DNA of 64,000 bases, from positions 6,520,609 to 6,584,608 of the forward strand of contig OX155978.1 in NCBI GenBank assembly GCA_944548615.1, written 5' to 3'. This stretch comes from Micropterix aruncella (Eukaryota > Arthropoda > Insecta > Lepidoptera > Micropterigidae). This document shows positions 55,143-64,000 of the stretch, in pieces. How positions within the stretch are numbered: position 1 is the first letter of the stretch; every line of letters starts with the position of its first letter. The notes under the pieces were generated by a model, which saw nothing but the letters and a program-made list of their open reading frames with translations, ran no database searches and was not told the DNA's origin. The position numbers and the translations under genes were made by a program.

Positions 55143-55452
55143 TCGAAGCATCAAATCTAAGAAAATACTACAACACATTGGAAAAATATCATTTTAATAA
55201 CACAAAAATACTTAAAACATAGTATGAAAATACTAAAAAAATACTACTAAAATACCATAAAAATCTTAGAATTGGGATGACCCAACTGATTTTTTCTAAA
55301 CATCATGTTGAAAAGTACCATTTTTATGCCACGGAAAATAATACCAAAAAAATACAAAAAATAGTACAAAATTTATTGGGCTAGTATACTACAAAAATAT
55401 TAGCTCAATAAACTTCCCGGGCGCCATAGCGGCGCTGCTCGAGTGCAAAGGG
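55143..55452. mobile_element. TTAA-flanked element (subfamily F, 310 bp)
   Basis: TTAA at 55139-55142 and 55453-55456; termini CCCTTTTCACTCGAAGC and GCTCGAGTGCAAAGGG form an inverted repeat of about 16 bp. The interior is AT-rich with repeated AAAATACTACAAAAATA motifs and is unlike the A, B and C families. Confidence 0.75.
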
Positions 55453-55456
55453 TTAA

Positions 55457-56267
55457 AACTAATAATGCAACCGTAATGCATCACAATAATTGTTACTTTG
55501 GCGCTTCCTCTCTGGGTACGCCGGATTGAAATATATATATAATATCGCATTTAGTAAAACGGCTGGTGTATCGATATTAAAAATGCCTGCAAATTTACTG
55601 AATTGGGTTTTAAATTCTCATTCCGATAGTGCTATCTCCTTTTCCTATCCCCTCTCGTTAACTGAAGGAAAGAAGAAGAAGAACATCGCCGGCTGACAGT
55701 CTATCACCGAGTGTTCGCTCCGACACCGCCCGCGAGACGTCCGTCGCCGCTGACCCGCTGTAACCCGCTTGTAAAACCCGCATACGAAAATAGTGCTCGT
55801 GAAATATATATATTTGACAATAATTAAATTATCGCCGCGCTGTGAAGAGTGACTGATTGACCTGTCGAGTAGCTGATTGACCTGCCAACGAACATTTAAG
55901 GTGAACGAGATCCCATATTTCCAAACTATTCTATTCCAAAGTACCGCAAAATACAGTTCACTAACCCTTTTATTCCCAAACTAAAATCCTCGCGCTACCA
56001 CTCTCAAAAAAAAAAAATATGGCGATGCGAAACATGATGGCATGGCGTGACTCAGCAAGCCCGGCCGGCGATAAGTGATGATTTTTCATATAGCGACACA
56101 GTTTGTTGTTTTAGCTGTAACTTTTTTCCCACAATTATTTGAGACTGACCACCATAGTAACAAATAACATGAAAAGAGCTTTCCAACGACATATGTTTGG
56201 TCGTTATTAGTGGTGGTGAGGACGCGTCCGATATTTATTTTTGTACTACTGTTTTTTATTTTCTCAG
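55457..56267. other. No gene recognised
   Basis: Contains a GC-richer patch (55690-55790) and the simple run (A)10 near 56010. No splice-supported exon. A 68-codon open frame at 55490-55696 is not recognisable. Confidence 0.4.
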
Positions 56268-56334
56268 GTCATGACGCATCTCTTTCAACTGAGGGCACAT
56301 TTTACTGGTGCAGAGCTGCACGTGCAACAATTAG
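56268..56334 (+). CDS. Ehbp1: Ehbp1 exon 10 (end of CH domain)
   Basis: TTTTCTCAG acceptor, TTAG/GTGAGT donor, 67 nt. Reads VMTHLFQLRAHFTGAELHVQ, QL plus the first base of Gly. VMTxLxQxRAHFxGxEL directly follows the CH domain IPDxL in EHBP1 proteins. Too short to be called as an ORF by itself. Confidence 0.95.
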
Positions 56335-56354
56335 GTGAGTACTGTTCCAAGTTT

Positions 56355-57010
56355 AACCTTCTTCTTCTCGAAGTGCCTCTTCATTACTGGAGGTTGGCCG
56401 TTAGCTCTGAATACTTTTATCGGTCTTACGCCATCTGGAAAAGCTGTTCCGTACTGGTGATCCCGGTCCACTCTCTGACATTACACAACCACGAATTTTT
56501 CCTCCTTCCACGGCTTCGTGTACCCTCAATTTTGCCCATCAATATCAGTTAGAGCAGCTGATATCTGTCATGCTGCAGCACTTGCCCCAGATATTCAATC
56601 TTGCGCCTTTTGACGGTGTGCAACAATTTTCGGGTCGTACCAGCACGCTGAAGCACTTTTTCGTTGCTGACTTTATGGGTCCAGCTTATACGGAGCATTC
56701 GACAGTAGCATCACATCTCAAAAGCTTCTAGCCGCTGTATAGTGTCTTCTTTTATGGTCCGCGCTTTGCTGCCGTACATAACCACTGGTTAGATGTAGCA
56801 ATGCAGGATTCGAGTTCTAAGTCTTAGATTGATTTTCCGGCAACACAAGACTTCTCATTTTATTGAATGATGCACGAGCGATTTCTATCCGGGTCTTAAT
56901 TTCTTGATCGGAGTACTGCCGGACGCGCTCAAGAACTTTACCTGCCACCGATATAGTAGGTTGTAAATCAGGATCTCTGGTAATAACCATGACTTTGGTC
57001 TAAGTTTAAC
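56355..57010 (-). pseudogene. RTE-type LINE, C-terminal fragment
   Basis: The minus strand, over several frame changes, gives ILHCYI, PVVMYGSKARTIKEDT, LQRLEAFEMWCYCRMLRI, SWTHKVSNEKVLQRAG, LLHTVKRRKIEYLGQVLQ. This is the characteristic post-RT region of RTE/BovB-type elements (MLRISWxxxxxNExVLxRxG...KxRKLxYLGHxLR). Multiple frameshifts and stops show it is dead. Confidence 0.82.
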
Positions 57011-57111
57011 CTTGGGGTTGCAAATTGTGATAATGGGGTTGACAAAATAGAAAAAGTCTAAGAAACATCTGCAAAATGTCATCAGGAGTGGTTTATAAAG
57101 ATATATTGTGA

Positions 57112-57632
57112 ACAACACCTGCTTACCAAAAAGCCTTGCAAACCTAATGCTCAAACAAATATGTTTAGAACAATCCGTCAACCACTGGAACAAAACGGCA
57201 GGGTTGAATCATTCCAAAGCGCTAATTAAGGCTTACGACCGTGAGACGGCCCACTCCTATCACTAAATAGGAACAATCTACGCATACTGGTGAGGGCGCT
57301 CACAGGGCATTGTGGCCTGAACAAACACATGTTCAACCTCAAGCTCAGAGACACAAAAATGTGCAGGTTCTGCCAAGGAGCAGAGGAAACTCCCCTGCGC
57401 CTCATGTGCGAGTGTGGCCCGCTGATGCGTAAAAGATACACCCACTTGGGTGGTCATTACCTCCAACCTGAGGAGGTAAAACAATCTGGCGCCAAAAGCC
57501 TGTTGCAGTTCTTAAATGACACGAGACTTAGCGCAGAACTATAGTAGGTGGCGAACACAATAAATCAGCAATGGTCGCAGTGTTACAAGGCTCATAAAGA
57601 CCTTAGAAAAGCCCCACTCAACAAATAAAAAA
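57112..57632 (+). pseudogene. LINE family D 3' fragment, second copy
   Basis: Matches 6776-7200: PKSLANLMLKQICLEQSVNH, then MRALTGHCGLNKHMFNLKL and the zinc knuckle CRFCQGAEETPLRLMCECGP. The last 84 codons are open (57290-57544). The A-rich tail is at 57627-57640. It preserves about 80 bp that the first copy lost, so it is the better reference. Confidence 0.85.
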
Positions 57633-57812
57633 AAAAATACACCTGCTTGTTCGGAGATATTAGCAAGTGAGAGGGTGTGTAGTTATAAAATAAAAAGATA
57701 CTTGAACACTAAGCATATTTCTCCTGAGCTAAACCTCCTCCACAAAAGCCCATTCACTCTGACCCAGGATCGACTACGGAAAAAAATTTCGGTAGAGAAA
57801 TCCTATAAAATT

Positions 57813-58083
57813 CGTATTCCGTTTGGGCAAACGAACAGATTCTAAGCCGCGGCCACTAAAAGTATTATTAAAATCTAGAGAAGATGCCATCAATGTTTTA
57901 AAAAATAAGGCCAAGAGTAAAGCACCTATCAAGATGAAAGCCGATCTCACACCTAATCAAAACGAACATCTTAAGAAACTGCAACAGGAACTAAGCGAGC
58001 GAATCAACAATGGTGAAAAAGATATAACTATCAAATATCTACATGGATATCCGCAGATAATAAAGATTCCAAAAAACCAGTAG
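57813..58083 (+). pseudogene. CR1 LINE ORF1, C-terminal end
   Basis: Reads RLGKRTDSKPRPLKVLLK-like start, then AINVLKNKAKSKAPIKMKAD, LTPNQNEHLKKLQQELSERI, ending IIKIPKNQ and a stop at 58081-58083. The Lys-rich K-P-R-P-L-K-V and E-L-x-x-R pattern is that of the last ORF1 segment in CR1-like elements. The start is missing because of 5' truncation. Confidence 0.75.
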
Positions 58084-60932
58084 CTGGCCAAAGAATCCTC
58101 GACCTCCCCATACTGTACTCGAACCTGGCATCCCTACCGGCAAAATTTGACTCTCTTTTGATGGAAGTGAAACTCAACAACCCAGCTTTCGTTATAATAA
58201 CTGAGACCTTCCTAAATTACTCGATTCCCGACTCTCTAGTCTACATTCCAGGATTCACGCTTTACAGAAAAGACCGTAGCAATGGCACCAAATATGGTGG
58301 AGTGGCTATTTATGTTGCTGACGCTTACCAAAACTCACCAATTACGGCAACACTCGAAAAATCATTTGAAAGCAGCGAAACGGAAGCACTTTGGCTTAAC
58401 ATAGAGTGCAGCAAAGTCAGGTTTCTCCTTGCGGGCATCTACCGTCCGCCATCATATGGTATTCAAACAAGTGACAAAATCCTCGTGGAGAACTTAAAAG
58501 TGGCCTCTGAGCTAAACACGGTCGTAGCTGACTTTGGTGACTTTAATTTACCAAATATCAAATGGGATGAATTGAACCAATCAGCTTGCACTGAGGTAGA
58601 AAAATTGTTTATGGAAATGTATGCAGACACTTCTCTAACACAACTTGTTAATCAGCCCACAAGATACAGAAACAAGCAAATCTCTCTACTTGACTTGATC
58701 TTATGCAACGACCAAGGCCTTATTACAGATGTCAAATACATGTCACATATTGGAAAAAGCGACCATATTGCGATTATGGCCAACCTGCAAGCTGAGACTA
58801 ACTTTGCTATACCAGTAGAAAGCAGAGAGCCGAGACGATGTTTTTGGAAAGCAAATTTTGAATTCATCAGAAAATCTCTTGAGTTGGAGGAGCATCTAAT
58901 GGATCTTAGCCATCCTTCACATCCTAACATCGGCACTAATGACAACTGGGAAAACCTCAAAATGGCAGTAAAAAGCACTCTGGATAAATACACACCACCA
59001 TCATTAAATAAAAAACGCCCCAAGGAAATTAACAAACCCTGGATTAGCAGAGATATCCATAATTTATCAAGAGAAAAAAGGAAACTTTGGGATATTTACA
59101 AAATTAAAAAAGATGATTCTTCTTACCGGCAATATCGAATAATTAACAACCGACTTGTCTCAGAAATCAGAAGATCCAGAGAAAACTTCGAAAGAAACCT
59201 CGTCAACAATGGAGCTAAATCATTCTATGGATATATCAAGATGCAACTTCAATCCAAAGCTTCTACTCCACTAGAACTCTACAACAGCACAACTGACTCC
59301 AACACAAGCAACCCTCTTGATATTGCGGAAATTTTTGCTAAGCAGTTTAATAATGCCTACGTTTACGAACCTGATGGACCTTTACCACCTCTAACTAACC
59401 TGACCAGGGTTAACAATTGTTTTGATGATGTTCATATTAGTACAGATTTAGTGGAAAAAACCTTAAAAATGCTAAACGTCGAATCCGCCATGGGTCCAGA
59501 CAACTTACCGGCTTTACTCTGGAGGGAATGTGCAAGTCAGTTGAGTAAACCGCTAGCTGTAATTATGCAGCAATCAATCACATCAGGGAAATTACCTGCA
59601 GACTGGAAACACGCAATTGTAACCCCCATCTATAAAAAAGGAGATAAGCGCACTGCTTCCAATTACCGTCCCATCAGCTTAACTTGCATTGCTTGCAAAT
59701 CCATGGAAAGAATCATTGCAGCAAAATTACGCGAATTTATATCGCAAAACAAAATTGTCCCAAATGAACAGCATGGTTTCATTCCAGGGCGCTCCACTGT
59801 CACCAACTTACTTCTTTGTCTCAACCGCTGGACTGAGAACTGGGATGGGGGTATACCGACAGATGTTATATATCTCGACTTCGAAAAGGCCTTCGACAGA
59901 GTTCCTGTAAGAAGACTTTTGCAAAAACTTGAACATCTCGGAATTCGAGGAAAAATTTTAAGTTGGATATCAGACTTCTTAACTGGTCGCACCTTCCAAG
60001 TGAAAGTAGGCGACTTTAAATCTGAACATTTCACTGTATCCAGTGGTGTACCCCAAGGGTCAGTGCTGGGTCCGGTTTTGTTCACCTTGTATATTACGGA
60101 TCTTCAAGCCTCAATCACATCGCAGAGCAGCTACTTTGCCGATGACACAAAATTCTTCGCCAATCCTATTCTATGCAGTGGACAGCTTCAGCAAGATCTT
60201 GACAAGATCAAAGCGTGGACGGAAGATTGGTTGCTTACCTTAAACGTTGAGAAATGTGTAGTGCTTCATATCGGGAAAAGCAACCCCAACAAGCAATATT
60301 TTCTGGCAAACGCCCAACTAGAAGCAGTCAAGCAACAAAAAGATCTTGGAATAACAATTACTGATGATCTCAAATGGGAGAAACACATAATTGCAATTGC
60401 TAAAAGAGCCAACTCTATTCTCTATCTAATAAGGAAGGCTTTCCAACATCTATCAATAGAGGTTTTTATCAAGATCTACAAGGCATATGTGAGACCTATT
60501 CTTGAGTATGGCTATCAGATCTGGAACCCTTACTTTTGCAAAGATGTAGATATCCTGGAAAAGGTACAGCGAAGAGCAACCAAAATGCCAGTGGGCCTGA
60601 AAAATAGGAATTATGAAGATCGCTTGAAATTACTTGGAATTACTACACTCAAACAAAGAAGACAAAGAGGGGACCTGATTGAGACATATAAAATTCTAAC
60701 ACATTATTACGATGTACCTGCACTGAAGAATATTTACAAATTCAACGTCAATACAAATCTTCGAGGTCACAACAAAAAACTCAACCGTACAAAATTTAAA
60801 TCTAATCCTCTTAAGAACGTTTTGCCAAATAGAGTGGTGGACATGTGGAATAAACTACCATTTGAAGTGATTAGTGCAATCTCTGTCAATGAATTTAAAA
60901 ACAGACTCGATTTGTACCTAAAAACTTGTTAA
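58080..60932 (+). CDS. CR1 LINE ORF2: APE endonuclease and reverse transcriptase, intact
   Basis: The frame overlaps the ORF1 stop and is open upstream of the first ATG (58161). The endonuclease begins before it (ILYSNLASLPAKFDS), so translation probably couples to ORF1. Endonuclease (about 1-230): IITETF, DFGDFNLPNIKW, KSDHIAIM. RT (about 440-700): VTPIYKKGD, NYRPISLT, YLDFEKAFDRV, GVPQGSVLGPVLF, catalytic SYFADDTKFF. C-terminal domain: YVRPILEYGYQIWNP, RRQRGDLIETYKIL. No RNase H. All catalytic motifs are present and there is no internal stop, so it could be active apart from the ORF1 truncation. Confidence 0.92.
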   Translation, partial: VAGQRILDLPILYSNLASLPAKFDSLLMEVKLNNPAFVIITETFLNYSIPDSLVYIPGFTLYRKDRSNGTKYGGVAIYVADAYQNSPITATLEKSFESSETEALWLNIECSKVRFLLAGIYRPPSYGIQTSDKILVENLKVASELNTVVADFGDFNLPNIKWDELNQSACTEVEKLFMEMYADTSLTQLVNQPTRYRNKQISLLDLILCNDQGLITDVKYMSHIGKSDHIAIMANLQAETNFAIPVESREPRRCFWKANFEFIRKSLELEEHLMDLSHPSHPNIGTNDNWENLKMAVKSTLDKYTPPSLNKKRPKEINKPWISRDIHNLSREKRKLWDIYKIKKDDSSYRQYRIINNRLVSEIRRSRENFERNLVNNGAKSFYGYIKMQLQSKASTPLELYNSTTDSNTSNPLDIAEIFAKQFNNAYVYEPDGPLPPLTNLTRVNNCFDDVHISTDLVEKTLKMLNVESAMGPDNLPALLWRECASQLSKPLAVIMQQSITSGKLPADWKHAIVTPIYKKGDKRTASNYRPISLTCIACKSMERIIAAKLREFISQNKIVPNEQHGFIPGRSTVTNLLLCLNRWTENWDGGIPTDVIYLDFEKAFDRVPVRRLLQKLEHLGIRGKILSWISDFLTGRTFQVKVGDFKSEHFTVSSGVPQGSVLGPVLFTLYITDLQASITSQSSYFADDTKFFANPILCSGQLQQDLDKIKAWTEDWLLTLNVEKCVVLHIGKSNPNKQYFLANAQLEAVKQQKDLGITITDDLKWEKHIIAIAKRANSILYLIRKAFQHLSIEVFIKIYKAYVRPILEYGYQIWNPYFCKDVDILEKVQRRATKMPVGLKNRNYEDRLKLLGITTLKQRRQRGDLIETYKILTHYYDVPALKNIYKFNVNTNLRGHNKKLNRTKFKSNPLKNVLPNRVVDMWNKLPFEVISAISVNEFKNRLDLYLKTC

Positions 60933-60992
60933 TATTGTTTAGCTTTACAAGATCTGATCTGGACGTATCAGCAGAGCTGCCTGTCCAGAATA

Positions 60993-61022
<30 letters not shown>

Positions 61023-61026
<4 letters not shown>

Positions 61027-61937
61027 TCCTAATCCCCACCAGGGAAGAATGGAAAAATCCGCAGTGGCTTCAAAGCCACAACGCAGACGCCTGGTTCACC
61101 GACGGCTCAGGAAGAAATGGACGTTTTGGGGCAGGCGTGTATGGACGCAAAACCAACCACAGAATCAGCATCCCCCTTGGACAATACGCCACGGTTTTCC
61201 AAGCCGAGGTATTTGCCATATTGGAATGCATAAAACTACAAAGTCGACTTGAGGTAAAAAACAGACAAATCCTCATCTGCTCTGACAGCAGAGCAGCACT
61301 GGACGCTCTGGCTAAAGCCACCACAGAATCTTCTGTGGTCTGGGACTGCATGCAGGAGCTCAACAAATTGGGAAAATCCAACAAAATCACCCTAATATGG
61401 ATACCGGGTCACCAAGGCATACCCGGAAACGAAGAGGCCGACAGACTGGCAAAACTGGGCACACTGGAATGCCCAGTGGAGCCAGCTGTAGGGGTCCCCT
61501 TCGCTACAGGTAAGAAAATCATCAGGGACTGCTTGGAGCAGGAACATCGGGCTTCCTGGAAACAGAGTCAGGGATGTCGCCAGGCAAAAGCCATGATGGA
61601 GCAACCACTACAGAAGAAAACCAAGGCCCTACTTGACATGAGCAAGAAGAACCTTAGAACCACTATCGGTCTCCTCACCGGACACACGACCCTTAGAGCT
61701 CATCTATTCAACCTTGGCTTGACTGAGAGCAAGGATTGCCGAATATGTGGCGAGGAACCTGAAGACGGCGAGGAACCTGAAGACAGCATACACATTGTTG
61801 GCCGCTGTCCAGGGCTCGCCGCCAAAAGACACAGTTTACTGGGACGAGCCTTTCTCGAACCCAGCGATCTGACCAACTTGAAGGTCAGTGACCTACTTGG
61901 ACTGGTAAGAAGTACCGGGCTACTAGCTGACCATTGA
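61023..61937 (+). CDS. LINE-derived RNase H plus zinc-knuckle ORF (unit 2)
   Basis: Almost identical to the ORF of unit 1 (FTDGSG, FQAEVFAILE, ICSDSRAALDAL, GNEEADRLAKLG). An in-frame 18-bp tandem duplication in the zinc-knuckle region makes CRICGEEPEDGEEPEDSIHI. Its first about 30 codons lie upstream of the CR1 insertion (57722-57812), so as a gene it is interrupted. Substitutions against unit 1 are few. Confidence 0.82.
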
Positions 61938-62099
61938 CCTAACCACACAGTGGGTAGTTACAAAAGACCTTACAGATCTAGGTGACATCAAGGGCTGGAA
62001 ACAAGCCCCCCACTCCATCTACTACTACTACTACTACTAAGCATATTTCAGTAATAAAATAAAAAATATTAGTTTATTGTCAATACACAAGACAAAAAA

Positions 62100-62285
62100 A
62101 ATGTGATTGATACATGGTTAATTAGTTAGTTTTCCTGGGCTATTTCCCGCACTTGGCCTCTTGATTGGGCCGTTGTGCTTGGCTCATGTTTCTATTTATG
62201 TTACTCCAGCCAACCCAGGCTGTCCCAGAAGGTTAGCAGCCTGTTTAGGTTGCTACAGGCCTCCGGGACAGATGCTGGAGAATTG
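62100..62285 (-). pseudogene. LINE family C 3' end
   Basis: Reverse complement of 42005-42178, with the codons for NLNRLLTFWDSLGWLE and the following 3' UTR (GGCCAAGTGCGGGAAATAGC). Confidence 0.82.
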
Positions 62286-62546
62286 ATACATGGTACCATA
62301 TACTTTCCCAGATTTCATCTTGGAAAGTATATGGTGTTGTAGTTAATTGTATGTAGAACTAGTGAAATGAGGTAGTCAATGCTAATATCTTCTTCGTTGG
62401 TACTCATTTTAAACACTTGGATTAAAAATTAACAAAAATAAATGAAAACAAATGAAACGGGCAAGCATGTACCCTCCTTCGACTGCACTTAACAACTGAG
62501 CGGTGCCGCTCTGGCGCATATTACCGGTTTGCGTGCGGTGCGATCA

Positions 62547-62737
62547 AATTCTATGGCTTCGAAAGGGGAGTGAATGGGTGGTAAGGTGTAATCGCACATG
62601 TGGCAAGACAGCTGTCCTAGACCTACCATAGCCGGTTGTTAGTCCAGAGTCCACTGCTCTCAGAAGTATAATAATTGTATTACGATAGGCCTGACTCCCT
62701 TCGATGATTCCCTTCCATGGCAGTCTCGTGTGTATTT
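62547..62737 (+). pseudogene. R2-type retrotransposon 3' UTR fragment (copy K)
   Basis: Starts in the last codons (TTCTATGGCTTCGAAAGGGG) and runs through the family 3' UTR to GCAGTCTCGTGTGTATTTAT. Diverged. It ends about 45 bp before the acceptor of Ehbp1 exon 11. Confidence 0.82.
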
Positions 62738-62781
62738 ATTTAATATTTTTATTCACTTTCTTTATTCTATGTATATTATAG

Positions 62782-62956
62782 GTAGTAGTACAGTTGAATC
62801 ATCGTACTCCACGATGGATCCTGGCTCCGATTTGTTAGAAGAGCAAGAGACTCCAAACCTAAACCGACTCTACACAGCTGATATAGTCTCCGCTAGAAGA
62901 AGAAGAGCGAACAACTTGACCAACTCTAGCATTGATACCAAAAGAAGTTCATTAAG
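62782..62956 (+). CDS. Ehbp1: Ehbp1 exon 11 (linker after CH domain)
   Basis: ATATTATAG acceptor, AG/GTATGT donor. The first two bases complete Gly from exon 10. Reads SSTVESSYSTMDPGSDLLEE, QETPNLNRLYTADIVSARRR, RANNLTNSSIDTKRSSL. Polar and charged. Split-codon agreement at the start and good splice sites support it. It ends with two bases of the next codon, so the gene continues beyond the window. Confidence 0.85.
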
Positions 62957-63585
62957 GTATGTACTTGTAAAATTATTTATTAATAGTCAATAGTCAATAG
63001 TCTTTCATTTATCCAAAATGGCAAATGCGGTCGGATATGTCATAATCATAATTATTTAAAACACAATAGTCAAAATATAAAATTCGAAAGAAATCAATAG
63101 CCTAAAACTAATGCATCAAATAGTTAAAATAATACCTAAAATAACCAAAGAGACGAGATAAATGCTTAATAATCACATAAGTAACTAGTAAATATATTAA
63201 AAAGAATAAAAAAAACACGACTGCCGTTATAGAGAGTATTGTATTGATAACTATTGTATTTGTAATTATTTTTATGAAAGTTTTTCAACAAAATATTTAT
63301 GGTTTATGTAATTTATCCATATAGATACATGTATATTTCCAGAATGTATTCAATCAGTCCTTTCATTTGACTCTAAACACGATATATTTATGTTAGTGTA
63401 TCGACATTTATACATTTAGACATCTACTTACTTGATATTTGAACAGTTAAGGCACCCTATGACATAGGATGACATAACAATTCCAACAATACCACACACT
63501 TCTCAATCTGTTACAGCGTTTAGAAGATATGGTGCAATGAAGAAACGGAAAACATACATAGATGAATGGAAAACATACATAGATG
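62957..63585. other. Intron 11, no feature
   Basis: AT-rich sequence without recognisable repeat or coding signal, apart from a short ATAGTCAATAGTC duplication just after exon 11. Confidence 0.45.
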
Positions 63586-64000
63586 ACGGCCAATACACAT
63601 CGTCGTGCCTCGCTTTTGCCGACGACCTAACTTTTATCACCAGGAGCCCCAAGCAGCTTTCCCTGCTATTACAGAAAGTGGAGCTGTTCTGCGACTGGTC
63701 AGGCTGTATAAAAGTGAAGCCCTCCAAATGTTTTTGCCTTGGACTCACCCGCATAGACACAAAATTTACGTCATATGACCCAAAATTGGTCTATAAGGGC
63801 TCTATTATCTCCCTTATAGACCCAAATAACCACTTCAAATTTCATGGCAGGAAAATCACCTGCCAGGGAAAATACCTCTCTGGCGATCATGTTATAGAAC
63901 ATTTCAGTAGTTGCCTGGAAAAGATGATGCAATGCTAATTTCTGGCCCTCGTAAGGCTTGGATCTATGACAACTATCTAACTTCACATTTGTCATGGCCC
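63586..64000 (+). pseudogene. R2-type retrotransposon RT region (copy L), runs off the edge
   Basis: Codes DDGQYTSSCLAFADDLTFIT, RSPKQLSLLLQKVELFCDW, DPKLVYKGSIISLIDPNNHF, matching the RT palm and thumb region of copy A. A one-base loss near 63930 breaks the frame (DALLISGPRKAW continues in another frame). It is 5'-flanked by a repeat of GAAAACATACATAGATGA, and its 3' part lies outside the window. Confidence 0.88.

Larger units (their letters stand above)
57813..61021 (+). mobile_element. CR1-group LINE, long copy with intact ORF2
   Basis: 5'-truncated within ORF1, complete ORF2, short 3' UTR and an (AAT)n tail (60991-61021). Inserted in RNase-H unit 2; AAAAT at both sides is the likely target duplication. 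Two further 3' fragments of this group are at 23826-24375 and 27420-27985. In sense within Ehbp1 intron 10. Confidence 0.9.
57722..62035 (+). mobile_element. RNase-H retroelement unit 2, split by a CR1 LINE
   Basis: Outer 14-bp duplication ACTAAGCATATTTC (57708-57721 and 62036-62049). The two parts 57722-57812 and 61022-62035 together make about 1.1 kb, the same extent as unit 1, with the same (TAC)n tail. The CR1 element entered at an AAAAT site within it. Confidence 0.87.

Overview
This window is eukaryotic and looks like an insect, most probably a moth or butterfly. The one host gene I can identify is split into short exons with canonical GT/AG junctions. The dispersed repeats (elements opening CTAGCTGACCCG or CTAGCTGCGCCC, tails reading CTCTTTATTGCAC, abundant RTE/CR1/RNase-H LINEs) resemble those I associate with Lepidoptera. 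That taxonomic call is inference, not proof.

Host gene. Eleven plus-strand exons between 8336 and 62956 join without a frame break into 1547 nt (about 515 codons). They encode the N-terminal part of an EH-domain-binding protein 1 orthologue (Ehbp1): an NT-C2 domain (exons 1-4), an acidic/Ser-rich linker (exons 5-7), a calponin-homology domain (exons 8-10) and a charged linker (exon 11). The C-terminal coiled-coil/bMERB part must lie beyond the right edge. A GC-rich block at about 1.6-1.9 kb is a weak candidate for the promoter and 5' leader. Almost everything else is transposable-element DNA in introns of up to 13 kb.

Layout. 0-8 kb: AT-rich DNA, TTAA-flanked elements, a long AT/GT/GTGC microsatellite, LINE debris. 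8-19 kb (intron 1): a tRNA-headed SINE flanked by a duplicate of the exon 1 splice-donor region, then an R2-type (restriction-like-endonuclease) retrotransposon with one full-length ORF and two truncated near-identical copies. 19-25 kb: exons 2-4, an intact Tigger/pogo transposon, a non-autonomous hAT, and a 655-bp element of unknown class (called X here). 25-41 kb: exons 5-7 among CR1, RTE-like and mariner debris, a foldback element, and one X copy inserted backwards into another. 41-54 kb (intron 8): a nested stack in which a TTAA element holds a hAT transposon. The hAT was itself broken by a rearranged CLIP-protease copy and by an RNase-H retroelement unit, each with a 13-bp target duplication. 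54-64 kb: exons 9-11, an RTE fragment, and a CR1 LINE with intact ORF2 inserted in a second RNase-H unit.

The host exons would work together as one cytoskeleton/endocytic-recycling adaptor. The transposons act for themselves. The most unusual observations are the domain-permuted protease copy inside the hAT, two almost coterminal 1.1-kb RNase-H units, element X with its self-insertion, and the duplicated exon 1 donor region.
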